Of a DNA stretch of 64,000 nucleotides, positions 10,257 to 22,400 are shown in pieces. The notes under the pieces are model-generated. The model saw nothing but the letters and a program-made list of their open reading frames with translations. It was not told the DNA's origin and ran no database searches. How positions within the stretch are numbered: the stretch's first letter is position 1; the number at the start of each line of letters is the position of its first letter. The stretch is taken from assembly GCF_000143415.4 (NCBI RefSeq), contig NW_003314350.1, positions 186,001 through 250,000 of the forward strand, given 5' to 3'. Position numbers and translations under genes: made by a program. Source of the stretch: Selaginella moellendorffii. Taxonomy: Eukaryota > Streptophyta > Lycopodiopsida > Selaginellales > Selaginellaceae.

Positions 10257-13200
10257 TTACATGGAGAACTTGATAGAATCTGATAAGTTTTGAGCCTCGA
10301 ACGATTTCTCGAATGACGGTGACGATGTTGACGCTACTTCATTTCCAGAGTTCCTTAAAGGTGCTCGTCCCGGGCTCTGTTGCAAAGGCATCTCTCGGGA
10401 CACCGTTTTCTTGCTTGTGCCTGCTCGCTGCATCAGTCCAGCCAGTGATTGCACCACCTCAGACATGGCAGGTCGATCCACTGCTTCTGCCTGTAACGAA
10501 AGAAAAAATGGATTCTCTACCAGGTACATACTTTTTTCAGCTTACTTGGATGCACTGTGTTATGATCTCGGCGTAGCGAGAGAGAGCCTTGGCAGCATAC
10601 ATGCCTTCGAGCTTTGGATCCACAATGCTTGCCAAGCTATCCAAGTCGTTGAGCTTTGGAACGGCCCATGCTACCAGAGAGAGCTCCTTGGATCTCGGCC
10701 TTGAGCTACAAAGTTTAGATCACCAAGTAAGCTTTCTAACTTTCCTTTTGCGAGTTACCTGTCTAGAGGCTCTCGGCCGGTTAGAAGCTCCAGCATCAAA
10801 ACTCCAAAGCTATAAACATCGCTCTTCACTGTGTAGATTCCAGCCAAAGCATATTCTGGAGCGCTGTATCCAAATGATCCCAACATTTGGGAAGAAATCT
10901 ATCGAAGTTAAAACAGTGAGAAGTTTTTCCTCTTGATCTCTCGAATTTTTACCTGTCTTTCCAGACTGAGTGGGATCAAAGCGGCCAGGCCAGTGTCAGA
11001 CACGAAAGGATTGAATTCCTGGTCGAGTAAAATATTTGCCGATTTGAAGTTGCGATGGACTGTCACTGGAGAAGCAACCTCATGCAAGTATCTTCAAGAT
11101 AAAAAAGAAAATGGTGATTTTTTTGGTAGAATAGAAAAAAAAAAGAAAGAAAAAAAGACTTACTCTAGAGCACGAGCAGCACCCAAAGAAACTTTCATTC
11201 GCTGGTTCCAACTGAGATTTTTCTCGGGAGAGGAATGCAAGTGATCGTGAAGAGTTCCCGTGCTGAAGTATGGATACACGAGAAAACACTGGTTCTTTTC
11301 CACGCAAAATCCACATAGCTCGACTATGTTTCCATGTCGGAGGCTGGAAATGCTGGATATAATTCTTCGTAGAGTTTCCTCGTCTTTAAAATAGCTCGAC
11401 GTGCTATCCAGTTTTTTTATGGCAAATACCTGCTCCATGATCTTAACGAAAGTTCTTATATGAGAGCTTTGTTACCTGGCCGGAAGGAAATTCTGCTCGA
11501 TACACGCTGCCCAGCAATCCCTCGCCGATCAAGTTGTGCTTTCCAAAGTTTCGAGTTGCTGCTTGGATCTCCACGCACGAAAACGAAGCTGCTGCTATGT
11601 GATGATCCAACTCTTTGGCTTTTGTTGACAAGACCAAGTTCCCGGACGTTTTCTGGATTGGAGGATGGTACTTTTCCATTGGAAGTGGTCGAATGCTTGA
11701 CAAAGTTTGTTCTTTGTCACCTTTCTCCTTGCCTGAAACAAGAGCTTTAGTAGACAATAGTTTGATATTTTGTTAGACCTGGAGGATCATTTGATGGTAG
11801 TGAAGGAAGAAGCTTTGTGTTTGTGGAAGTTTGCGAGCCATGATCGATGACCCTCTTGAGCTTGCTTAGCGTGAAAACAAAGAATGTAAGCACGAAAGCT
11901 ACCACGATGGCTCCGGTGATGATTCCCGCGAGCTTTGCTCCTGTGAGAAAACTAGAGCTAGTCTGGTAAGGTTTGAGTGATTCATGTGGTCGAGGACCTT
12001 GCATTGGCAATGCAGCGTTTGTTCCTTCGTGGCTGGAAGATGGATTGTATGGGAAATCATCAAATCGATTTCCACCACCCCTATAATGTCATATTTCTCC
12101 AATGTTAATGATATGGTCAAGAAGCTTGCCTGAATTTTGGAAGAGATTGTAGGCCAACAGGGAGCTTACCAGTAAAATCATTGTTTTCAATGTTTCTGAG
12201 CACAGATATTAGTAAAAGCACAAGAAAAATAAGACTGGGTCTTACAAGTCTTTGAGAGGTAAATGCTCCAGAAGTTGTAGTGTTCCATTGAGTTGGTTCT
12301 GCTGTATATGCCTGTTAATATTTATCTAAGATTCTGGATGAAATGTTTGAAAATCTGCTTGAATTTTCTTACAAGGTTGCCAAGCCGCTCAATAAACTAA
12401 ATGAGTCCGGGAGCTCTCCAGTAAAATTATTATTTGAAATGTCACTGAATTCAAAGTTTTTTAGCAAGACTTAATAAAAAAATTAATTTGCCAAGACTTA
12501 CAAAGTGTGAAGATTAGAAAGCTTTTCAAAAATATCAGGCACATAACCAGAAAGAAAATTGGTGCTAAGATTCCTGCTCCAAATCATGTAAAACTTAAAA
12601 ATTTGTTAGTTAACTCTTGTATAACTTACAGGCTTGTCAAAGACATCAAGCGTTTCATTGAATAAGGAATGGGCCCAATAAAAACATTGTTTCCCAGATT
12701 CCTGAAAAAAAAAAGAGACCACATTTATATTTTTAAAAATAATATCCTTTTTCTCTTGATAAAATTTTCATAGTTAAAAAGACTTACAAATGAGAAACAC
12801 GAGCAGGAAATTCGAAGGGCAGCGTTTCACCAATGTGATTGTTACTCAAGTCCCTTTAAGAAACTCTTTCTCAAAGTTAGTTAAAGCTTACAAAATCTAG
12901 ACAAACTTACAAGATGGAAAGGCTTGTGAATTTGTTGAGTGCGTAGCCCAAAGATCCTCGAAGCTTTAGACCCGAGAGTCGTCTGAGAAGATGAAATTTA
13001 CGAGACAGTGAGCTAACATAATAGTTTTCTTCCAGATCTTACATTGCAATTACGTTGTCCCCAGAGCATTCTACACCATGCCAGTGCTCTCCGCAAGGAT
13101 CTCCTCCTCCATGGGGCTTCCATCCAAGCACAGAAGGTGACCGGAGGCTCTCGTATAGAATTCGCAATGCATAGACTGATAAAGCAAGGGAAGAAATGTT

Positions 13201-13323
13201 AGACAAGAATGAAACCATAATCCAGAAGAAAAAACAAAAAAAACCATCTTGTGGATCCGTGAGTCCATCACTTGCTTGTGGAGAGAGGCTCAAGATCACA
13301 CCAAGAGCGAAGAATTGGAGCAT
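10257..13323 (-). CDS. STRUBBELIG-type LRR receptor-like (pseudo)kinase
   Basis: A plasma-membrane receptor of the STRUBBELIG-RECEPTOR FAMILY (LRR V), which in plants acts in tissue morphogenesis and cell-wall signalling. Exon 1 (13245-13323) encodes a signal peptide and the LTDPQD start of the SUB domain; a 69-bp intron then leads to [10 protein letters not shown] and the [12 protein letters not shown] cap motif. About six LRRs follow in small exons ([27 protein letters not shown]). Then come a Pro/Ser linker, a membrane helix ([19 protein letters not shown], about 11870-11950), and a kinase domain starting [13 protein letters not shown]. The VAIK-type lysine (FAIKKLD) is present, but the catalytic loop reads [13 protein letters not shown] (HRN, not HRD) and the magnesium loop reads SDTG, not DFG. 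Loss of both residues predicts an inactive kinase, as is known for this family. The C-terminal tail is Ser-rich and ends at 10257. The ATG at 13323 is the first after an in-frame stop. Confidence 0.9.
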
Positions 13324-13779
13324 CGCAAGAGCCGAGCTTTCATCTCACATAAACTCTCATGTCTGGATCAAAATGCCCGTCTTTGCAACCAATTCCAAAA
13401 GTTCCAGGCAAACAAATTCTCATGCTGCCGCGCTTGTGATCTGAAAGAGACCTCTTTTTCTTTCCCATCCAAAGTGGTCCCAGCAAGCCACTTTTATTCT
13501 GACAACGAACGCTACATACGAAATTTTCGATCATCCATCATGTATCCAAATGGTGCAAAGCGGCCAAAACATCATTCCAAGAGCACAAAAAATCCAACTC
13601 ACAGCTTGAGTTCCAAGCATAATCCAAGACCTTGCATTGCACTCTAGAATTTACATCACTCCATAGATTTATATCTTGAGCAAAAGATATCTGCACCACT
13701 TGGAGTGGAAAAGCTTATAAGATTGAACAACAAACTTACATTACATACCTTGCAAAGTATATATATATATATTTTTTTT
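13324..13779. other. Spacer between SERINC gene 3' end and receptor kinase 5' end
   Basis: About 450 bp: the upstream region of the receptor kinase (on the right of its start) and the 3' flank of the SERINC gene. It includes a short (TA)n run followed by poly-T near 13759-13780. Open frames of 60-130 codons here have no recognisable content. Confidence 0.5.
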
Positions 13780-15277
13780 TCAAGAGAAATCGCGATCTGG
13801 GAAGAGGAGCGGTGCGACGAGTGACCAGACGTAGAGTATGGCCGTGAGCCACTGCGTGCAAATCCGGACCCAGACCGATGGCCATCCAACGTCGATGGTG
13901 TCTTTGCCTTCGGCCGAGTTTCCCCACCCGGTGAGCAGCATCGCTGAGTACATGCTCGCCAGAGCGAAGATGAGGTGGAAGAACGAGTAGACGTAAGTCA
14001 CGGGGCGCGGCTCGTCCTTCTTTCTCCTGTCCTCTATGTCGTCAGTCTCGTCGTCTTTGAGCAGAGGCCTCTGGCCTGCAAGTGACAGCTTTTGGGATCA
14101 CAAAACGAGAAAAAGGAAAGGCAAAACAGACCTGCTCTGGGAGACGATGGTGGAGAGAGGAATGTGGTGGAAGAACCAGCTCGAACGGCGGAATATACCA
14201 CGGACAACAGCGTCGTAAGCATACCGAGAACTAGAGTTCCGGTGGAGACGACGTTCTCGTGCTTGTGGAGTCCATTGCATTCGTAGTTGCGGGGCTCGCT
14301 GGAGAGGGCGCTGTAGCATATGTATGTGCAGTAGACGGCAATCACAGAAGCTGGCAATAGACTTCCATTCACCTGCGAGGGAAAGTAAGAAAATGGTTAG
14401 CTTGAGAAAAAAAAAAGAAAGCTTTTATGCTCACCTGAGGATGGAGGGAAATAACCGCGAATGCTATGGCCAGGATGATCGTGGTGACAATGAAGAAAGT
14501 ATTCAGCTGGCAGTCGTGACCACTGGGATTGAACCAGCGGAAGAGCAAACCCGAGAAGACGAAGCTGATGGTGTAGCAGAAGATCGAGATGAGCAGCAGC
14601 GCGATGTACCAGAATTGCTCATCTTTCGCGACCCAAGCTGCGTTCCAGTTGTGTGTAAAATCCAAAAGTATGATCACCTGGACGAGAAGGAAGACTCCGG
14701 ATCCAAACCTCGAGATAGCTCCTGCGAAGAAAAATGAAAAGAGGTTTTTAGAGGAAAGAAACAAAGAGACCAACCAAAGAAAAAAGGGAAGAACTACTTA
14801 CCGTAAGCATCGACAAGACCATTTGGCAAGAAGAACATGAGCACCATGACCGTGAGCCAAAGTATGAGCTTCGCCATCCAGCCACCGTGATGCCACGAAT
14901 CACGTTGATCGCTCTGGTTCTTCACACCGATCATAACGATCGCGAAGGCCAAGAAAAAAAGGAAATTTCCAAGGCTGACACGAAGAACTGCCTGGGTACC
15001 AAACCATTCCTTGTTGGGTGTATGCGCGAACGAATTGATCCCTGTAGGGGAGCTAGGTTATCCACTAGAATTCTCGGGAAAACAATCACTTACATGGGAT
15101 TTTCTCCAGAACCGGATACCCGAAATCGCGGAGGATCCACGCCAAGAGTAGCGACAGCGTGAAGAGGCCGCAGTAGGCGATTCGCGCCGATCGCCTCGAA
15201 ATCCCTCCGGCGACGCCCTTGCAAGCCTCGCAGAGGCACGATCCACAGCAAGACGCCAGACAACCAGCTGCCCACAT
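13780..15277 (-). CDS. Serine incorporator (SERINC/TMS1) family membrane protein
   Basis: A multi-pass membrane protein of about 415 residues in five exons. The family sits in endomembranes and plasma membrane and affects serine-derived lipids or lipid scrambling. Family signs: the Cys-rich start MWAAGCLASCCGSCLCEAC, SRRSARIAYCGLF, LLAWILRDFGYP, SWHHGGWMAKL, and the C-terminal half with YSFFHLIFALASMY, WPSVWVRICTQWL and a final LVAPLLFPDRDF. About ten hydrophobic helices are visible. The intron after codon 61 splits the W of IPW-INSF. The start chosen is MWAAGC at 15277; an in-frame ATG upstream (MVESFVLTH) would add 21 residues that do not resemble the family. The gene is divergent from HOP2, with 133 bp between the start codons. 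Confidence 0.92.
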
Positions 15278-15410
15278 CGTCGCTCGCTTACCCTCTTTCC
15301 CAAGAACCCTAGAATGTGTCAAAACAAAACTTTCCACCACGTGTCAGCCACGTGTATAGCTTTCAAATTACTACTTTTGCCGCCAAAAGTTTAGGGTTCT
15401 TGAGAGAACA
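15278..15410. promoter_or_regulatory. Shared divergent promoter of SERINC and HOP2
   Basis: Only 133 bp separate the two start codons. Telo-box-like motifs occur at each side (AACCCTAG at 15305-15312 and TTAGGGTT at 15391-15398), and two CACGTG-type or CCACGT-core elements lie between (about 15338-15356). This makes a compact bidirectional promoter likely; the transcription starts themselves are not visible. Confidence 0.55.
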
Positions 15411-16362
15411 ATGCCGGCGACGAAAGGGGGCGATAGCGCAGAAGGTAAGATCGCTTCTCGCTGCTTCTAGATCTCGCCATTTCACTCTATCTTCTCTCGA
15501 ACAGCTATCATCCTGAATTTCATCAACGAGGTAAGTCGCCACGCGCGAGCATACTGAAAACATTTGGGGCTTGATTCTTGCAGCAAAACAGGCCGCTCAA
15601 CGTCCAAATCGTGGCGGACACGCTCCAGAAGCACGGGATCAAGAAGACCGCCGCGCAGAAGATCCTCGATTCTTTTGCCGAGAGTGGCAAGATCTCGTTC
15701 AAGGAGTATGGCAAGCAAAAGATTTATCTGGCAAAGCAGGACCAGTTCGAGATCCCCAGCAAGGAGGAGCTCGAATCGATGAAGGCCGACATTGCCAAGC
15801 TGCAAGAAAGCCTTGCAGCCGAGAAGAAGATCGTCGCTGGCCTTGAAACAGGTATGAAGAAAAAAAAAAGTTATAGCTCTCTTAGACTTTGGTTTTTTTA
15901 TCACAGAGGTAAGATCTGCCGAGTCGAGCTTGACGCTCGATCAAATCAATGACCGGATGAAGATTGTCTCGGACGAGGTATGATCGTTTTTCTTCTCGAC
16001 GAAGCAAACGTGGTGACAACTTTCTCTGTGCTAGATTTCATCCATGGAGTCCAGAATCACCCAGCTACGAGCTGGGACGGTCCTCGTCACTGCCGAGGAA
16101 CGCAACAAGGTGGAAACCGACTACAACAAAAAGACCGGGCTATGGAGGAAACGCAAGAGGATGTTCAAGGACCTCTGGGACATGATCACGGAGTCGATGC
16201 CCAAGAACCAGAGCGAACTCAAGGTATGATCAGTGGTTTACTAGACAGACCCCTCTCAAGCTAACAATGCAGGAAGAAGTCGGGATTGAGACTGACGATG
16301 ATCTAGGAATCGACATCTCAAAGTACTGCTCCTACAAATTCAAGAAAGCCAAGCTCCGGTGA
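15411..16362 (+). CDS. HOP2: Homologous-pairing protein 2 (meiotic recombination)
   Basis: HOP2 works with MND1 to stimulate DMC1/RAD51 strand invasion in meiosis. Six exons join in one frame: 15411-15444, 15505-15530, 15584-15851, 15907-15977, 16035-16223 and 16273-16362, giving 225 residues, the usual family length. The N-terminal winged helix is clear (NFINEQNRPLNVQIVADTL, KTAAQKILDSFAESGKI, FKEYGKQKIY), followed by a coiled coil (LESMKADIAKLQESLAAEKK) and the C-terminal part with LWRKRKRMFKDLWD and GIETDDDLGIDI. The start is the first ATG after a telo-box. The gene is convergent with AHA1, leaving only 67 bp between stop codons, so the 3' ends of the two transcripts probably overlap. Confidence 0.95.
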
Positions 16363-16429
16363 ACCAAGTAAGATACATGCTCTCGTATTGCACCGAGTCA
16401 ATCAGCAATGCTCTCAAATGGCGAAGAAC

Positions 16430-17618
16430 TCACAAACCGTAGCCAAAAACGGCACGAATCTTGTGGAAAATCAGCTCCTTCCAGCCTCGACGAGTGGTCT
16501 CGTAGACAGTCGCATTTCCAAACCTTTGAAACAAAACCACTGTAAGCATCACACCATGGCACAAAAAAAAAGAAGGCTTTTTTTCTACCTGTCTTCTTCC
16601 GGGACGTCTGTCTGTGTCAACTTAAGAACAGTGGTTCCAATCTCTGGCTCCTCGAATGTCATGCACACCTGATCATCAACATCAAGAGAAGAAAAGAAAG
16701 TAAGAACAAAACAAAGAACATGAAACTTAGAACAAAAGGAGAACTTACAGTCGAGTAGTGACCATCGTTCCAGTTCGCAAATCTCCACTTTTGGACGATC
16801 AGCCTGTTCTCTTCCAGCTCCTGGTTCACCCCCGTCACCGCTCCATCGAAGATCGAAAACATGCCTCCCACTTCCTTGCTCACTTTCGCATTACTCTGCG
16901 TGAATCCCTTCCACCGGTTCTCGTCCAGCAACACCTCGTACAGATCCCGAGGCCGGCAGTGGAAGCGCTCAGTCATCGTGATGGTCTTGAATCCTTCCCT
17001 GGCTTTCGCCTTTGGTGGCTCCACCGGCTTGGCCGAAACTTTCTCGTCGAGAACAGGCTTGTTGGATCCCTTCCCTTTCACTTCCAGGTTCTTGCTTTGC
17101 ATCTCCTCCTGAGCCGGGCCTCCATTCGCCATTTGCTTCACGTAACTCGCAATGCGCTCGAGAACCAAAGGCTTTCCTTTGGCCAGGAACGCTTCCTTCA
17201 ATCTCTGCCCGAGGGAAGTCTCGTCCATGACGCTCACTTTCACTTCCGGATCTTCGTCGGCATTCTCGTCAGCGATATACGGCAGCTCCACCTTTCCCTG
17301 GACCGTTGCTAGACTATTCCCGCTACCATCCTTGGCCTCTCCCTCCCAGTTCATCACAGCACTGATCTCATACCCGGGGATGATCTTTCCTTTGCGGATG
17401 TTCACGTAGGCCTCGCCCTTGACGCTCTCCACCTTGGAGATCTTGATCCACAGGCCTCCCTCGCCGGATAGAACCACCAGACCCTCGAAGAGTGCGTCGA
17501 ATCGCTTGCACGTCCAGTCGTAGCAATCCTTCTCGGACCAGTGCCAATTGTGGACATTGGCGCCGTCTTGCCTCTCCTCCACGATCCATCGCTTGTCGCC
17601 CTCGCCAAACTTGGCCAT
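16430..17618 (-). CDS. AHA1: Activator of Hsp90 ATPase
   Basis: A cytosolic co-chaperone that binds the Hsp90 middle domain and stimulates its ATPase. Three exons (17618-16749, 16668-16589, 16523-16430) give 347 residues, the normal length. The N-terminal Aha1 domain is clear (NVHNWHWSEKDCYDWTCKRF, then VKGEAYVNIRKGKIIPGYE). A Lys/Pro-rich linker (about residues 170-210) leads to the C-terminal AHSA1/START-like domain (MTERFHCRPRDLYEVLLDEN, FSIFDGAVTGVNQELEENRL, WRFANWNDGHYST) and the end FGNATVYETTRRGWKELIF. The first exon holds most of the protein. A telo-box-like CCCTAAAA at 17767-17774 lies upstream. Confidence 0.95.
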
Positions 17619-17924
17619 GGAATCAAATCCTCGAGAACGGAGGAGATGCGATACAAGAGCAATGGAACTGCCAGAGATTCGATTGCGCGGTGAGAATCAG
17701 CTAGAAGATTGCGATCGGAGAAGAAGAACACTCACCTCCCGCGTCTCGGACGCTCGCTAAATGGAGCCCTAAAATAAACCTCGCAAGGAAACTTCTAGAG
17801 TGCGAATCCAACGGCAGAGATTAAATCAGATCGTAACTGCTGGTACGAAGTTCGATTCCCATCCGCAACGAAATAAAGTAAAGAACAATGCCGCGAATAT
17901 TCGATATTTAAATAGAAGAAGTTT

Positions 17925-19462
17925 CTATCCAAGCCATTGCTCGGCGCTGCGATCGCCGCCGCCGCCCACGGCTTTGCGAATGCTAATTTTCTCGTGGGAG
18001 TAGTGCTCGCGGTACTTCTCGAATGATGTCTCGTCCAGTTTGCCGCTGGAGCCCTTGCCTTGCTTGCGCTTCACTTGCTGCTCCCTGACGGACACGCAGA
18101 GCTTGACGATTCTCTCGCGCTGGGATTGATCGAATCGGTTTGTGTTGTCGAACGCGTGCTTCGCAGCGATGTCTACGATCGTTTGAGCCCTGTTGGAACG
18201 AGAAAACCATGAGAAAACTAGACAGAATGAATGGGAAAACGAGTGGAGCTACTACTTACCATGCCTGCTTGTAGCGTTTAGCAGCTATTGTCAAGCACTC
18301 GATCAAGGCTTCTCTCCTGTCCCTTTGCAAGTTTTTGCCTCCGGTGGTCTCGTTTTTAGCTTTCTTCTTGCACTTGTCTTCCTTCTTTGGCAAAAGAGCA
18401 TCCAGGCCAAACGGATCCACCTCTTCGGCATCAGCAGTAGATTCTGGATTTGACTCCACGGCATCTTCTGCCACTGCCTCAGGTAGAGCAGTGATGAGTT
18501 GCTTCAGTCGTCCAGAAGCCTTGGAAAACTGCAAGAAGAAACTCCTGTTAGCTCGTCAAAGGAACGGATTGAAATAATTTCACCTCAGCCGTGATGCATA
18601 AAACATAACGCTAGAATCTGGCAAACACGCTAACAAAAGACTTAGTATGCAAGGCGGACCTCGAAAAACTCACCACGAACGTGTCATCGGTGTAAAAGTC
18701 ATTCCCGAGTTGTGCCCAAAGAGCCCACACTTCGATTTGTTCTTGCTGTGAAGGAGTGAAGGACTGCAAAACAGATTCTGTCTGTTCTAAAGGAAAGAAA
18801 CTCACTTAGAGGTGCTACTTACATTGAGTTTGTCTTGCACAGCCGAAAAGAGCTGCTGGTAATCCGCTCGAACAGCTGCTGCGTTGGCCTTAGTTGGAGG
18901 ACTCATGGCGACTTCAAGCATCTCAAAGAATAACGTCGATGTTTCGTCGTCAGCCACGCTTCCAGCGTCAAGCAGCTGCAAAGCGAGCTTACAAGCCTTG
19001 GAGAACTTTGACGGATTCCCGATGTGAGTTTTGATCTTGTGCAAAGCTTCGATCACTTTCTCCTTGCTGGTTTCAGTCGTGGTCTTGAAACGAACCTGTT
19101 TAGCACCTGAAAAAAAAAACACACACACACACACCTTTTAGAACACTGATCGAAAATACAAACTCACACAAGCAAAAAAGAAAAAACGAGATACCAAACA
19201 AAAAGAAAAAGAGAGAGAGGAAACGCTGAAAAAAAATGTAAGCGAAGAAAAAATTCATGGAATATAGAACACACAAAAACGTTCTACCTTCAGCCGGATC
19301 TTGAGGAGCAGGGCGCTTGATCGCAGGCTTGGCCGGCTCGACCGATTTGAGACTTCTGGAAGCACTCACCGGTGGTGGCGGCGACACCGATTTGGCTGGT
19401 GCTGGAGCTGAGGGAGGAGGCAGTCCTTCGAAGAGACCTCCGCCATCGCCATTGCCCGCCAT
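17925..19462 (-). CDS. Unrecognised conserved-looking protein (five exons)
   Basis: Five exons give roughly 360 residues. Exon 1 is Pro/Ala/Ser-rich (GLPPPSAPAPAKS). Exon 2 is helical (KEKVIEALHKIKTHIGNPSK, LALQLLDAGSV, FFEMLEVAMSPP), exon 3 contains QEQIEVWALWAQLGNDFYTD, exon 4 has an acidic then lysine-rich stretch (VDPFGLDALLPKKEDK), and exon 5 is helical and basic (RERIVKLCVSVREQQVKRKQ), ending RSAEQWLG. The fourth exon begins with FSKASGRLKQLI. No signal peptide or membrane helix is visible, so it is probably nuclear or cytosolic. Codon use and intron sizes match the neighbours, so it is a real gene, but I cannot name the family. The intron before exon 2 contains an (AC)n run. Its start codon is only 18 bp from the predicted stop of CEP104. 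Confidence 0.75.
19119..19134. repeat. (AC)n microsatellite in an intron
   Basis: Eight AC repeats follow an A-run inside the first intron of the unrecognised gene. It lies in the polypyrimidine side of the 3' splice site on the minus strand, so length variation could affect splicing. Confidence 0.85.
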
Positions 19463-19479
19463 CGCCTCTCCAGAAAGCC

Positions 19480-22400
19480 CTAAAATTTCGCCCTTGGCTT
19501 CTCTCTCGGTTTATTTATAGTGAGGTTCGAATCGCATTGCCGCCTTGCTGCTGCTCGCTTTGCCACTTCGCTGTGAAAGACTTTAGAAAAGAGAAGGAAA
19601 GAAGAAGAAGAATCGCTGGAAACCTGGGTGAAATCACTTCCTGCTGCGTCGATCCAGGAACTACTCGATGAAGAAGAAGATTGCGAAACCTCCAATCGAT
19701 CAGCATACCTGTTTCGTGCCTGGAGAAAAAATCCAAACGTCGAAGTTAGTGAGCGAAGTTCCAGAAACATCTCGCTAAATTCTTACCGCTTCCGGTTGCG
19801 GGCATGACTGCCTCTCAAAACCATCGACGATAGCTTTTCCTTTCCGGAAAGTCTTCAAAAGCAAGACACAAAACAAAGTTTAGAGATTGGAAGCTTTTTT
19901 TTTCTACGTTTTGGGCGAAGAACCTGGGATGAGGAGCTCATAAGCAAGTTGGTATTTGGACTGGGCTCTGAAGATCTGAAGCCTTTTCCCTGCTTTGGAT
20001 TCTCGATCGCAGCTTTCAAAGGAGAAACTTTGGACATGGAACACGAAGCACTTAGTTCTTCCCCGGTTTTCTCAAACAGTCCAACAATGACCTGTAACAA
20101 AGGAGAACTTTAACGAGAGAAGAGAACCAAAGCAGAAGAACTACCTCACGAATCACAGGCTTGACTCCTTTCAAGAACTTCTCCACTCCAAGACCGATGA
20201 TCTTGTAGACTTCTGTGGTCACTTTCATGGCGGCACTGCGAACTTCACCGTTTGGATAGTTAAAACAGTGGACCACGAAATGCATCAGAGGTTCTGTCGC
20301 AAATCCGGTAGATCCACTCCGACCCTGCGGTTGCAAACCAAATTTTGGTATTCCCACCAAAAGCCATTGCAAGCGTCCCAAGATTGGTTTCCACAGTGCC
20401 TAGAAAGAAACCATGTAACAAACTAAAGAGAGATTCCGGAAAGCTTACCAGAGTTTTTGGAACTTTGAGCATCAGAGGAGCGATCACGTTGAGTCCGGCT
20501 TCTTTTACCATCGCAAAGAACATCAGAGTATCAGCGGCAGCTTCTTTGGTTCTTGCATTGGAATCGCCAAGTTTATCTCGAAGAATCGATGCAATGTCGC
20601 CCAAACAGGAGTGAAGCTCTCTGCTTTGAACTTCGGCCGCATATCTCGTAACATACGCACGCAACACCTGTTGTTTGAAAGCAAAGAGATTGTGATAAAA
20701 CATCTAGTGAGAAAACCAACCTGAATGGAGCTGAAGAAAATATTCGAGACTCGATCGTTCAAGCCTCGAGTTACAACTTTGTGGATGGCTCTGCAGCAAA
20801 TCGATAAAGTCAGATCATGATTTTCTCTGTCTCGCTCGGAAGAATTTCTACCTGAAAGACGTGACTGTATCAGACATATGGGATTTGGACTCGAGCTCTT
20901 TTTCCAAGACTTGGAGAGATTTGTCACGAAGCTGCCAATGCTTGCTGAGAAGACATTCCAGATGATAGCGATCCATCACGGTCAAGACGTCCGAAAACTC
21001 CTTCACCACCGTTTCTGGAAGAGGCTCCGGTGTCAAAACCTCGTCGCTGCTGCTGCTTTGATCATCTTGAGAGGTTCTCATCTCAGTTACCACTGAAAAC
21101 AAAACTTGCCACTTTCTGCTTTCACTAAACAGAAAATATGCTTACCAGTGTCTTCGTGCAAAGCCTGCCTATAAGTTGGCCTATCTTCTTGTTGCACAAA
21201 TACGGGCTCTGGAGCTAAAGTTCCAGACGTTTGTTCTACGGTTTGCTGAATATCATTGTCGTCTATGCCATGGATGGGAAGTTCTTCCTTGTACTCGTCT
21301 TCCGAAACTTGCTCAGAAGTCTGGGTCGAGCTATCACGGCTTTCTCTATGAACCACACCATTGAAATCGTTTTGCTGGAAAGGGTTATGCGTTGTAAACA
21401 AAAAGAAGAATAAGACCAACAAGAAATCACCTTGTTCTTTGCAGTGCAAGGAATCACATTTGACAAATCTCCCATGTCGCTTGTTTCGTCTTCAGAATTC
21501 TCCGAGTTTAATTGACGCAGCTTTTCTATCTCCAACTGCAAAGCAGCGAGTCGAGTGTCAGTCTTACTAGCAGAAAGATTGTTATTACCTTGCAGTATTT
21601 GGCCTGATCATAGTCCTCTTCTTCCACAGCCAACTTCTTCTTTCGTTCCAGCTCTTTAATTTGTTGTCCCAACGTTTTGAGCTTTTCAATCAGCAGCTAT
21701 TCAGAAGAAGAAGAGAGTTAGTCAACCATACAGAAATTCAATAAGTATGTACCTTAAGTCGCTTAGCTTCGTCGTAATCTTCCTCTTCCACGGCCTGCTG
21801 TTTCTCCTGCTGCAGCTGAAGCAGAAAGCTAGCTATGCCATCAAGTCAAATACTTAAAATGAAGCAGAGAATTAACATACCCTCTGGATTCTTTGCCCCG
21901 TAATGCAATCAACGTTGGCAATCTCGCTGACACCGCCTCTTGGTTTCGTTTTCTTCTCCAAAATCTTCTGTCTGGAACAAAAATCCGAGACAAAAGATTT
22001 TCAAATCATACAGCTTTGTGAACAAGTCGGGAAAAAAGAAAAAAAAAAACCTTGGACTTTCAGAGGGTATTGTGTGTCGCAACTGATGCATTATTATTTG
22101 TTCTTCACTCAAAGGATCGCCAGTTACCACGAGTGCAACTATGCCAACCTTTGCAGAAGAAAATCGAATACATAAAGAGTAGTAATAAATGAAAGAAAGG
22201 GGGTGAGAAGAACATATACCTGGTTGTAAACATTTAGCTTGTTCGAGTAGCAATTGTGCAGTACAAGCCGCAGCGAGGAGGCAGGCGCGTTGATCTGGAT
22301 GCTTTTCAATTCACGAGCCTGAAAACCAGTTCGTTCGTTTGGATCCAGCGATAGATGACTGATATGAAATCACAAAATCACTCGAGAGTAAGATCATTCG

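Noticed and set aside
17840-17870. tRNA B-box-like GTTCGATTCCC
   Set aside because: The flanking bases do not pair as a T-stem and no A-box, anticodon arm or acceptor stem is present.
19520-19540. Second B-box-like GGTTCGAATC
   Set aside because: No tRNA cloverleaf can be formed around it; it lies at the predicted 3' end of CEP104.
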